A stretch of 64,000 nucleotides of DNA. Source: Eunapius fragilis (Eukaryota; Porifera; Demospongiae; Spongillida; Spongillidae). Where the stretch lies: NCBI GenBank assembly GCA_963681505.1, contig OY811985.1:4681183-4745182 (forward strand). The letters are read 5' to 3'. The notes under the pieces were generated by a model, which made no database searches, had not been told where the DNA came from, and saw only the letters and a program-made list of their open reading frames with translations. Positions 50,554 to 57,000 of this stretch are shown here, piece after piece (positions within the stretch are counted from its first letter, which is position 1; each line of letters begins with the position of its first letter). A program made the translations under genes and the position numbers.

Positions 50554-50973
50554 ACACACACACGTTTACATAGACATGTACATGCATGTACACGCAGACG
50601 CAGACATGAAAACAAACCACACAATGCAATGGGTGGTCATGTGTATATAACAAATACACCGACAGATTTCTAATGGATGCACACCTCGTCTTTTGTTTCC
50701 GTGACATTGTTAGGCGGATTAGCTCGTCGACCTAACTTCGCAGCTGTGATATTAGTCAGCCCTAATGTCTTCTCGGGCGGCGGTCCTCCCTTTGGCTGTC
50801 CCCTAATAACCACTGTATCGCCCGACAAGACCTGTAGACATGTGACAGAACATATTGCATAACCACCGTGTGCGCACCAAATTGAATGACAAGCACTCGC
50901 AAAGGCTAACCTGCTTAACGATTCCTTTGTTCAGTTTAAGCTGCTGTGGTACGCTTCCTTGTGACTGTGACAT
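6902..50973 (-). CDS. SND1: Staphylococcal nuclease domain-containing protein 1 (Tudor-SN, p100)
   Basis: Complete gene, about 915 residues (human protein 910). Coding exons 1-28: 50911-50973, 50685-50831, 50016-50224, 49255-49333, 48533-48608, 48179-48270, 45431-45589, 45063-45169, 44068-44256, 43712-43850, 43279-43361, 41203-41313, 40539-40611, 35056-35124, 31681-31753, 29397-29506, 29036-29128, 28504-28704, 26567-26624, 23253-23376, 19590-19659, 19339-19391, 12148-12202, 11542-11589, 11436-11480, 9359-9463, 7385-7429, 6902-6973. All junctions are GT-AG and every phase carries over. The order is four SN (OB-fold) repeats, a Tudor domain and a split fifth SN, as in the family. Known roles of the family are RNA binding, RISC and structured-RNA turnover, and snRNP contact through symmetric dimethyl-arginine. 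The start is chosen because it opens the [10 protein letters not shown] leader directly before GIVKQVLSGD. Introns reach 7 kb and are packed with repeats. Confidence 0.95.
7463..7520. repeat. (GT)n microsatellite in SND1 intron 26
   Basis: GTGTGTGT runs with a few TACGT and CTTGT interruptions, just upstream (in genome order) of exon 27's acceptor side. Confidence 0.9.
8165..8478. repeat. C-rich minisatellite, about 23-bp unit
   Basis: About 13 copies of CACTGGGCACCAACACCCCC with length variation in the C run (4-7 C). Open in several frames on both strands only because of low complexity. Lies in SND1 intron 26. Confidence 0.95.
9464..11435. other. SND1: SND1 intron 25, mostly unique sequence
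   Basis: A 2.0-kb intron with a short CA tract (about 9,840-9,859). On the minus strand 10,776-11,063 is open for 95 codons, and an AATAAAG lies about 160 bp further on. It has no recognisable motif and I do not call it a gene. Confidence 0.5.
12240..12372. repeat. Compound CA/ACAT microsatellite
   Basis: (CA)n with CATACATACA and CGCGCGCG interruptions, in SND1 intron 22 next to exon 23. Confidence 0.9.
13950..15703. repeat. 30-bp minisatellite, about 58 copies
   Basis: The unit is CATGCATAGGACACAACAAG + GTAAAGGTCA. Copies differ mainly at one site (GGTCAC, GGCCAC, GATCAC or AGGTTCAC). Two copies (about 14,749 and about 15,470) lack 3 bp of ACAACA. Because 30 is a multiple of 3 and several frames lack stops, long ORFs appear on both strands (up to 663 codons, [14 protein letters not shown] decapeptide repeats); these are artefacts. 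Lies in SND1 intron 22. Confidence 0.97.
16191..16861. mobile_element. Near-perfect 671-bp palindromic element, TA target site (mariner/pogo-like)
   Basis: Left terminus CAGTAGCGGCTCACGTATAA at 16,193 and its reverse complement ending at 16,859, each bounded by TA. The arms (about 330 bp) are almost identical reverse complements with only scattered differences, meeting at CCCCAAACCCTCCCGTTTGGGG. Identical 70-codon ORFs occur on both strands as a result. TA duplication plus CAGT ends fit Tc1/mariner/pogo MITEs. There is no transposase inside. The low divergence suggests recent formation or gene conversion between arms. Confidence 0.85.
16885..17100. repeat. Direct duplication, about 107-bp unit, two copies
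   Basis: GTTAAAGTATTCATCAATTT..ATTGTAAGGTATAAG..TA.AGTGTAGTT.AAATCA and ending in AAAGCAGG occurs twice in tandem with about 15% difference, directly next to the palindrome. Confidence 0.75.
18812..18932. repeat. 36-bp tandem repeat, three copies
   Basis: AAGGTACATTACTTGTACCC followed by AGGGTCTAAGCTACAC, three times. Confidence 0.9.
19217..19336. repeat. (CA)n tract abutting the SND1 exon 22 splice donor
   Basis: More than 100 bp of CA with a few CGCA variants. In the SND1 sense direction, intron 22 starts GTAGGT and then runs straight into (GT)n. Confidence 0.95.
20432..20735. repeat. Minisatellite, 20-24-bp unit
   Basis: About 14 copies of ATGAGGCCGCAAGAGGT followed by TAGCA, TTGCA, ATTAACA or ACTAGCA. 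SND1 intron 20. Confidence 0.93.
22045..22588. repeat. 50-bp minisatellite, about 11 copies
   Basis: The unit starts GGAGGCATGCTAATACCCCT and contains CTCATGCACCATGGTGG. Copies are 95% or more alike. SND1 intron 20. Confidence 0.95.
23377..25730. other. SND1: SND1 intron 19, part without named elements
   Basis: Mostly unique AT-rich sequence. Two copies of a 25-bp unit with CCCCGCCTC (about 24,585-24,636) and three of a 16-bp unit CATGTGACTGTA (about 25,289-25,331) stand out. No coding stretch is supported. Confidence 0.45.
25730..26190 (+). mobile_element. Internally deleted Ty3/gypsy pol fragment
   Basis: On the plus strand, with several stops and frameshifts, the sequence reads [20 protein letters not shown], then [28 protein letters not shown] (the reverse-transcriptase N-terminal motif usually LGKASFITTLDLTKGYWQ). 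After a deletion it reads [14 protein letters not shown] and [14 protein letters not shown], which belongs to the RNase H region. The whole RT catalytic core (YxDD) is missing between them. Dead, and antisense to SND1 in its intron 19. Confidence 0.8.
26780..26990. repeat. 39-bp tandem repeat, five copies
   Basis: The unit is ATGTACCTAACTAACATGTA + GATTTCACATGTGTGTTAC. SND1 intron 18. Confidence 0.93.
27950..28176. mobile_element. Small fold-back (MITE-like) element
   Basis: The left arm (GGCATATAGTACAGGTTCTT..AGGATTGGG..GGCTTAAATCTTATTGATA..GAGCTATCC) is repeated inverted in the right arm ending AAGGACTTGTACAATGTGCC. The arms are about 100 bp and about 80% alike. The target duplication is unclear, so no superfamily is assigned. 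Confidence 0.6.
28378..28411. repeat. (GT)n microsatellite
   Basis: About 16 GT units in SND1 intron 18, near exon 18. Confidence 0.9.
28504..35124 (-). CDS. SND1: SND1 exons 14-18: SN4
   Basis: Residues 510-691. Blocks are [100 protein letters not shown] and [20 protein letters not shown], then a Glu-rich linker ([20 protein letters not shown]). The order and spacing match human SN4 and the acidic linker before the Tudor domain. Intron 14 (3.3 kb) holds a fold-back element, a retroelement fragment and a hAT element. Confidence 0.93.
29240..29392. repeat. GT/ATGT microsatellite in SND1 intron 16
   Basis: TGTGTACATGTATGTGTG-type repeats fill most of the 268-bp intron between exons 16 and 17. 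Confidence 0.9.
29566..30222. repeat. 16-bp minisatellite, about 40 copies
   Basis: The unit is CATCACTACCACCACA, with occasional CATCACTGACCACCACA (17 bp). SND1 intron 15. Confidence 0.95.
30610..31605. repeat. 27-bp minisatellite, about 36 copies
   Basis: The unit is ACTACCACTAGACTGGGCTG + TTCTTAC, with variants TTGACC, AGGCTG and AAGCTG. The 27-bp period gives open 9-residue repeats (TTTRLGCSY) on one strand, not a gene. SND1 intron 15. Confidence 0.95.
31790..31912. repeat. (CA)n microsatellite near SND1 exon 15
   Basis: About 35 pure CA units plus interrupted ones, starting about 37 bp upstream of the exon 15 acceptor; it replaces much of the usual polypyrimidine tract with (GT)n on the sense strand. 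Confidence 0.93.
32070..32757. mobile_element. Fold-back element with shared loop module
   Basis: Arms of about 280 bp are diverged inverted copies. Matching blocks (left/right) are ACTTCT..AATGGCACA, CTTCCTATTTTCAACA, CTTGCACT..TTTGTGCCAA, GCAGGAGTAATCAAATT and TTTGTAGGTA. The loop (about 32,346-32,470) contains TGTATGGGAGG..GTG..TCATTGGCGAGAATCG and is itself flanked by TGCAAAGTGC/GCACTTTGCA. It resembles the loops at 36.8 kb and 35.4 kb. SND1 intron 14. Confidence 0.65.
32815..33062 (+). mobile_element. Retroelement-linked ORF fragment
   Basis: With one frameshift the plus strand reads [30 protein letters not shown] and [17 protein letters not shown]. This is the same protein family as the fragment at 540-1,110 (LGW..IPL.VESYG.WG.EA and YGRLNLTLVRANA pattern, known to me from invertebrate repeat proteins). 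No flanking duplication was identified. Confidence 0.65.
33973..34804 (+). mobile_element. Non-autonomous hAT element
   Basis: Terminal inverted repeat CAGTGACAATTATAAC at 33,973 and its exact reverse complement ending at 34,804. Flanks are TGCATACCA (left, overlapping the end) and TGCATACTA (right), i.e. an 8- to 9-bp target duplication with one change; the undisrupted site survives at about 34,986 as TGCATACTA. An 832-bp element in SND1 intron 14 containing a broken transposase. hAT elements typically have CAGTG/CAGGG ends and 8-bp duplications. Confidence 0.8.
34090..34718 (+). pseudogene. hAT transposase N-terminal fragment (TTF/BED-type zinc finger family)
   Basis: Read through two frameshifts: [29 protein letters not shown], then [57 protein letters not shown], then [35 protein letters not shown] and [24 protein letters not shown]. 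This matches the start of ZNF862/KIAA1586-like hAT transposases (zinc finger CxxC..H..H, then KYP..LE.RHG..LG). The DDE core and the C-terminal dimerisation domain are missing before the right terminal repeat, so it is inactive. Confidence 0.8.
35125..36448. other. SND1: SND1 intron 13, upstream part
   Basis: AT-rich and without coding signal. A copy of the fold-back loop module lies at about 35,398-35,475 in inverted orientation (CACCTCCCATGGGAATGGGG). Otherwise I see nothing to name. Confidence 0.45.
36449..37262. mobile_element. Fold-back element, about 350-bp arms, same loop module
   Basis: The left arm starts TGGAACAGTGTCCAGCAAAA and the right arm ends TTTTGCTGGATACTGTCCCA. Inner matching blocks include CTTCTGGG.ATATAATTTTAT, ACACCATTT.TCT and TCTCC.G.TA.G..TGTCAAATTTGGTA. 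Arms are about 75-80% alike. The loop (about 36,780-36,920) holds ATGTATGGGAGGTGAGTGTC and ACTGGCGCGAATCGAGC. SND1 intron 13. Confidence 0.7.
37312..38174. mobile_element. 863-bp fold-back element with a third internal terminus
   Basis: The left end TACGGTGGCCCGGTAGGTCG and its inverted copy at the right end (ACCTACCGGGCCACCGTA) bound arms of about 390 bp that are about 90% alike. The flanking TA is compatible with a TA target duplication. The short central loop (about 37,700-37,757) is an extra copy of the right-end 55 bp (AAACCGCTTGAAGCTCATC..GACCTACCGGGCCACCATA), so three termini are present. There is no coding content. SND1 intron 13. Confidence 0.75.
38175..40538. other. SND1: SND1 intron 13, downstream part
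   Basis: About 2.4 kb of unique AT-rich sequence. No ORF with coding character, no clear repeat. Confidence 0.5.
40539..44256 (-). CDS. SND1: SND1 exons 9-13: SN3
   Basis: Residues 311-509. Blocks are [106 protein letters not shown] and [18 protein letters not shown]. The exon 11 donor (GTACGT, after the first two bases of a Val codon) was chosen over GTGTAC and GTTATT because only it joins in frame to NIAES. The introns hold a 34-bp minisatellite (41.3-42.0 kb). Confidence 0.92.
41338..42050. repeat. 33-34-bp minisatellite, about 21 copies, two unit types
   Basis: Type A: TATGAACACTGGTAATCCTG + GGCCATGACACGTG. Type B: TATGAACATTTGTAACCCTG + TGCCACGAACATG. The types alternate irregularly. 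ORFs of about 250 codons on the minus strand are produced by the array. SND1 intron 11, starting 25 bp from exon 12. Confidence 0.95.
42051..43278. other. SND1: SND1 intron 11, unique part
   Basis: No gene or element seen. A small duplication of GGT(A/G)TTACTCCCCAAGC lies at about 42,348-42,400. Confidence 0.45.
45063..48608 (-). CDS. SND1: SND1 exons 5-8: SN2
   Basis: Residues 167-310. Visible blocks are [74 protein letters not shown] and [31 protein letters not shown] and LLLKEGFARCVDWS are near-identical in human SND1. A 2.6-kb intron (45,590-48,178) separates exons 6 and 7 and holds a 23-bp repeat array. The exon 5 acceptor (TTTGAAAAG) is weaker than the others. Confidence 0.92.
45590..47575. 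other. SND1: SND1 intron 6, mostly unique
   Basis: AT-rich. A 40-bp direct repeat (CTATTCAAGCTACGATCTCC..ATTGCACACAGTGTATA) occurs at about 46,937 and about 47,065. No coding signal. Confidence 0.45.
47578..47805. repeat. 23-bp minisatellite of TGTACATG type
   Basis: About nine copies of ACAGACTTTGTACATGTACA + TGT with TATATG variants. The array ends in an inverted copy (TTTGTATATGTACAAAGTCT), so it can fold into a hairpin. SND1 intron 6. Confidence 0.93.
49255..50973 (-). CDS. SND1: SND1 exons 1-4: N-terminal leader and SN1
   Basis: Residues 1-166. The motifs [54 protein letters not shown] and [11 protein letters not shown] match the first staphylococcal-nuclease repeat of animal SND1 almost position by position. 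The acceptor of exon 2 is TCTACAG; the donor of exon 3 (GTAAGT) splits a Glu codon. The exon 2-3 intron holds a (CA)n tract (about 50,490-50,565), and the exon 3-4 intron a 25-bp minisatellite. Confidence 0.93.
49598..49868. repeat. 25-bp minisatellite, about 11 copies
   Basis: The unit is GGTCAGCTACTTTCTAAGTA + GAATA, with TATAAG and TACGTA variants. SND1 intron 3. Confidence 0.95.
50486..50565. repeat. (CA)n microsatellite in SND1 intron 2
   Basis: About 25-30 CA units with CGCA at the left end. Confidence 0.93.
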
Positions 50974-51178
50974 GTTTCTACGACCCTTGAATACCAATTG
51001 TGTAGCGGAAACCCTCTAACACGTGGGAATAATATAACTAATCAGGATATAGTTCTTATTATCCGATGGCGGTTTAATCTTTTTTTTTTTTCCCCGGCCA
51101 GGTGTCTCTCTCTAGCATGACAACGTCGTTGGTAAGCCAGCAGTATATTTATACGTTGCGCTTTCGTGCAGGTACTGT
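50974..51178. promoter_or_regulatory. Putative bidirectional promoter of SND1 and SETX
   Basis: Only 205 bp separate the SND1 ATG (minus, 50,973) from the first in-frame SETX ATG of the long exon (51,179); 143 bp if an upstream ATG at 51,117 is used. The interval holds CCAAT (50,994-50,998), CACGTG (51,020-51,025) and GATGGCGG (51,065-51,072, YY1-like), with no TATA box. These motifs are common in housekeeping promoters. Function is inferred from the layout. Confidence 0.6.
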
Positions 51179-54003
51179 ATGCGGCTGTTTATACTCATGC
51201 AGCTTCAGAATTTAACACCGAGCTGCAGTGAATGCCTCTGGTGTGCAGACACCTCGTTCATGCGGAGTCACTTAGATCAATATTTGAAATCCTTTGGTAC
51301 GGAACCAGTAGCTATAAAAAGCGACATCTGGATAGAACAGGCTATTAGTAGCTTATCCCGTTGTATGGACTGCGTAGAAGTTTATCACCAGCTTATTAAA
51401 GAAGCATTTAACATTGACCCGCGGTTCAAAACAAAGCGTTCTAATCTTCTTGAGCTTGTTAACAATAGTAACACCACCAGACTTCGGGAGTGTTTTTTTA
51501 ATGCTTTGGAAGACATCAAGGCGGAGCGTATGACCGGCTCCGATGAGGAAGAGCAGCAATACAGTCAACTGCAGTACAGAAGTCACACGCTCGATTGCCC
51601 TATTCGGGAGCTGCTTAAGTTCCCAACCCTGCTGATGTCCGAGGAACTCAACGAACAGCTGGCTGCAGCAATACAACAACTGTATGAAATAGACCAGCTG
51701 CCACAAATAAATGATAAATACCCTGGATTATACCTCCTGCTTGTGCATCCTAACCCACAGGTAAGGTATTTATATTGTCATTGTGTTGTTGTGTATGCTG
51801 TGATTCTCTATTGTTGTTTCCTACTCTTCCATTCATTCTGTGTACAGTATGGTTGGATATGGTTGAATTAATTTGGCTCGAATGGAGCTTGGCACTCAAA
51901 CAACAATAGTTGTTGCAACACACATATTTTGGGTCTTCATGGGGGGGAGTGATTTTCATGAATGTGATTTAATTAGGATCAGGATTGGGGTTATTTCAGG
52001 TTACATGTACACACTCGATTATTTACTTTCACTTCTGACTGATAGGGGTGGACGTACGAGGGGCGTGGCAGGTAGGAGGGGTTGAAATGATATTCACAAC
52101 TATCAACGTCATGTACATGTATTGCCTAATTACCTGCTATGAATAATATTATAGAAGAGCTTAGGGGTGGGAGGGGGGGTTAAACCCCCCTAAATTCGTT
52201 ACCCTAAGATCTCTCCCTCTCTCCTTCCCCTCCTCCCCTCTCCATTCATTCTTTCTTCCTTTCATAGGTGTGCTCATGGGCTGTGCGTACAGTCAAATCT
52301 CTAGGCTCCTTGGATTGGGATGATTATGATGAAATGGAAGAAGTAATCAATTGGATGATGGATGTTATCAGTTTCAACCTCTTCCTTAATGATGACGATT
52401 GTGCAGGTGAGGCGCCTGTTCATTAGAGGAAGTATTGTTTTTTTATGACACTATGTTAGCATGCAGTGCTTTTTGCAGTGAGCAAAATCAATACTCAGTT
52501 TTCATTCTACAGAAATTGCTGAACAGCGAATAAACAAAACAATCTTGCCAAAACACTTGTTCATTCAGAGGTCTCCAAAGGAATTTTGGATAGGGATATG
52601 TATGCTAATCAAGGCCATGGATGGTGGATGTATTCGCTCAAGGTTAATGAGTGTCAATGGTCATAGAGAATTAGTTGATACTGTACTCCTCAACCTTACA
52701 AGCAACGCTGACAAGAACTACACACCTAGAGTGGACAAGGCTCGCTGTATTCACACACCTCCCACTGTCCTGAGTGCCCGCACTACCATCTTCTGGCCTG
52801 CCATGCAATGCTACTCTGTCCTCCTTGATAAGCTAGGCTCACGATTTTGGCAGCACACCTTCAAAGATCCATCAGTAGTTATCAGAGATATTTTTAGTAA
52901 TCCTTACTACTGCTTTGAGCTGACGCAGTGGGCTACTTTGAATTGTGGAGAAGACACAGAGGATAGCACTTCCCATGAATCAGACAATGAGCTGGTATCC
53001 AATAGTCAGATTGTGCAAGATTGGAAACCTGCTCTACGGCCTCGAGAAGTTATACAGCTCACACAGACAGTTATAGATGAGCTGGACTATGAAACTGAAG
53101 AAGATAACCTAGATACTGCAACAGCTCACAGAAAATCCCGCATGAGTGTATTTTCTTGGATATCGCCATTTATTAATTCTATTCTTGATTTTGGAGAAGG
53201 TAGCTATCCTAATATTCACCGCCTCGTGCAGGTGGCACATGCTATTTTCATGGGAGCTATGTTGGGAAAGAATTCTTTCGAATTTATTCGTGATGGCCAA
53301 TGGTGTATTGTCTCAAACACAACCACCTCTTCAATCGCTGCAGCACGTGCATATGACATCCTTTCATATTCAGCATTTGCAAATGAGGCATTTCTTACAC
53401 TTGTCAACATAGTGGACCTTTTAGTGACAAAGGGTTTCTTTGCACCACTTGTTTCCAGTCAGAATAGTTGGCTTGAGGATATTGCACTTGGAGCCAAAGC
53501 ACTTATACACAGTGCATGTTCAGGTGATGGAAAAGTGGCTCATCCAACTTCATTACAGCAGTTGGCCAGAGTCATGGTAGAGTTCATGACCACCAAGTAT
53601 GCCAGAGATGATACTGAACTGAGTGAACTACTGTTGTTCATTAGACGCTGTGCACTTACAAAACAGTGCTCACCAGCAATGCTAGGGCTAAAGACAACAC
53701 TTGCTAAATTCATTACTGGCAATGTCTTGAGAAACAAGCTAGTTGACATTATCAAGCACTGTGAAACTAGTGTTCTTGATGATTTTGTGACTTCAAAAGG
53801 TACTGTTAAAAGCAGTAGTTATATCAATAAGGCTGTAGTGTCAGACCGAGAAAAGTCACCACCTGTATTTGAAGAGCAAGAAGCACCCGTTGTACCCAAA
53901 TCAGAACCTATCTCCACTTATTGTGATGACATTGACAGAGATCTGACACCAGATTTGCTCAGTGAAGATGGTGAGGTTGATCTAGTTGACCTATGCATTT
54001 TAA
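51179..54003 (+). CDS. SETX: SETX N-terminal domain exons
   Basis: About 737 residues. Matches to human SETX include ECLWCADTS near the start, RELLKFPTLLMSEELNEQL, KYPGLYLLLVHPNPQV (human KHPGIYLFLVHPNEMV), WAVRTVKSLGSLDWDDYDEM, FWIGICMLIKAM (human YWLGICMLLTIL) and FWPAMQCYSVLLDKLGSRFW (human FWPALHCFMVILDRLGSKVW). In the family this region mediates protein contacts and dimerisation. The last exon ends at a GTATGT donor; an alternative GTGAGG donor at 53,971 is also in phase 1 and would drop 33 bp. Confidence 0.9.
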
Positions 54004-57000
54004 GTATGTGGCTTTTATTTTTCTTTAAGAGTTAAGTAGCGAACATGTGGCGATAAATAACATACAGAAAGAGGATCATTTGCCTAAGAGTGATAACAGC
54101 AAAAGCAGTATGTTGTTATCTTGCATGGGATTGTATTCTGACAAGTGCTGTTAGATTACTTGAAACATGTTCAAGTAATATTGTAAAGTTCACTATTCCA
54201 CTATAATTGTAGCCAGGTTGAATTAGTATTAAACAGACAGGGGAAATTTGTAGATCAGAAAATATGCTTATATACTGATGTTATTATTAAATTTTGTACC
54301 ATTTCAGGTCCTAAAGATTATGCTGCCGAATCTAGTACAGATGATTGTGAATCACCACATCTCAGAGGCTGCAATAGAGGTTCTTTAAATAGTGCAGTAC
54401 CTGGCAGCCATAAGGATTGTACTTTGCAGGTGCGCCCGTCTGGGTCAAAGGCTGCACTCAGCAGGAAAAATAATATCAGTACTAAAAAGGTATTAGTACA
54501 AACAACTTTACCCTTGCAGGGTTTGCATTTAACTGCATCATCAAAAGCAAATGTCATTGATGGTGGTCAGCAGTTGAATTCTTCAAAGACAATTTCTTCC
54601 AATTATCCTACCACTTCAACCACTCAAGAGGCTCAATCAAAACAGATGTGCATAACTGAGAAAAGCATAGTAACCACAGGCTGTAACATAGAAGGAGTAG
54701 TTAAGCCTACAAGCAAACCTTCAAGTCCACCAATATGTGCGAGGTTGCAGCATAAATCAGTTTCAAATTCAAGTAATGATGTAATTATGATACTCTCTGA
54801 TTCAGAGGAAGCAAGCAAGGAACTGGACAATGCCCTGTCATGGCCTGAATCTGGCTTAAATGTAGGTCGTCATAGTGACCATAACCAAATCCAATCGTCC
54901 TCTTTGTCGCATGAAGTTGTTAAGTCGTTCTCCCTAGACAGCAAAGATTCTATGTATGAGGGATTGTCTGAGCTTAAAAAGATGGTTGATCCCCATCATT
55001 GCTCCCGGCGCAGTGTAATAGACTTGAGAGACGAAGATGAGAGCAGCCCTGGCCCATCCACCAGTGACAGTGATGATGATGGGATACCTTTGATGGAGCG
55101 GTTTGCAAGTATGGCATCAGAGAGACCTGGCAATGCAAGAAAGAAGGCAGTAACTGAATCTGAATCGGATGATAATGCTGTGCAGGTTTACAGAAGTTCC
55201 AGGAAGCCAGATTTCCTTAGCATGAGTGAAGAAGACTCAGGATCAGGATCAGAGGACAGTGAGAGCCAGTTTCCTCCTGTACCTAATGTTTTGCAAAGAT
55301 CATACAGTGCTCCAGCAGATGGAAGACCTATTCTGAGCAAATCAATACAAATGAGAAATTGCAAGGTTATGTTACGCAAATGTTGTAGTGCTCAAGACGC
55401 TACAAGGTTCACTTCTGATGTTGATATTGATACTGAAAAGAGTGTTAGGAATGTTTCAGACTCTAATCATAAAGCTTTTAGCACTCAAAAGGTTAAAAGG
55501 TCTTTATCTTGTGGCAGTATAAATGCAGATGCTTTTTTGCCCAATGTTGCTTGTGTTTCAGACATGCCTGAAAAGATGTCACCTACTCCCATGGATATTT
55601 CAGATTCTGATTTGCCCGTTTCACCTGAAAGTACTGACCTAAGAAAACCTGTTATCACTCACATTCATGAAAAAGCTTTGGAACATAATGAATTGCAGGT
55701 GCAGTTTTTAGAAAAAGGAAATCAACATCTCCTGCCGCCGAGGAGGCAAACTGATAATGCCACTAACCAATGTCGTCCTAACTCTAGTTGCAGTGTTCTG
55801 CAGGCCAAGCCAACTGTTCACTCCATTTCTGAGTCCAAAACCACAGATCTTCCTCCTTCTCTCATGCCTTTGGCAAGAAGACAAATGCCAGTTGCCACTG
55901 TGGCTCCGATGGGGTTCCCGGCATCGACCTCTGGTCAGCCTGCCAAGAATACAGATAGTAGTCATGAGCTGACCAAGAAGAAGCAGCTCCTCCTTCCTCC
56001 TCGCAAGTTGCCGAGTAATCGGAGAAAGGTTCCCACATTTGAGAATTGTCAAGCTCAATTCAAAAATCCTAATGACTACAGCTGCACAGTAGAGAGAAGC
56101 CCAGCTGACTTGTTGTCAACCATTATGCCAGGGAACAGTACGCAAACACTCAAGGAAACAATGCCTACCCTCACTACAAAGCCCCTGTCTGCTGCTGCAA
56201 GTGCCTCTGTGAATCGCGTTATTATAAAACCAAAGGTTCCATTCAGAATGAATGACTTCCACATCAAAGTGCTCTCATGGGACCCACAGTGGTTTCTTTA
56301 CCCTCAAGAAAGTGAAGACCGGCAGCTATTGTGCCCATCACCAGCCGCATGGTTTCCTGATAACTTGCGTGTGCCACTGGTGTTTCCTAGTATTGATCAG
56401 TACTGTCAAATATTTTCTCCACTTCTACTTGTTGAAGTTTGGGAAGAGGTAAACTATACATTAGCTTATACTACATGATTTCACAGTGTTCACCTTCATT
56501 GTTGGACAAGCTGCAGAGCCCAGTATTAGCTACATATATGTTTTGAGGTTACTGCAGTAATAAACTACATTAGGATTCCCCCAAATTTAGTACATTCTTT
56601 CAATACTAAGATAAAAGTTAGTTTTTTAAATATCAGTTTCAATGTGTCATTCTTATTCACTAAACAAAGTTTTTTAACATTCCATTGCACAGTCATCACA
56701 TTGTGTGATATTAGCTGCAGTCATTTTCTGAGATGGTGTTACTAAACTTTAGTTGGGCGTGGTCTGACAAACTGTGGTGGGTAGGTTTGCAAGCTTATGC
56801 GTTCTTATACAACATCATATATGAATATTGTTATGTGCTTGCATATTAGCCTGTGAATATAAGGTATGTGATTATGTGGTAAACCAGGTTGGCCAGTTAT
56901 TGCTATTTTTAAAGGACACCTATTCACAGCTACACATCAACCTGTTAAGTAGGTGATAATAACCTGGGGTTAGGCTTGCAACCAGACTACCCGACCAAAC

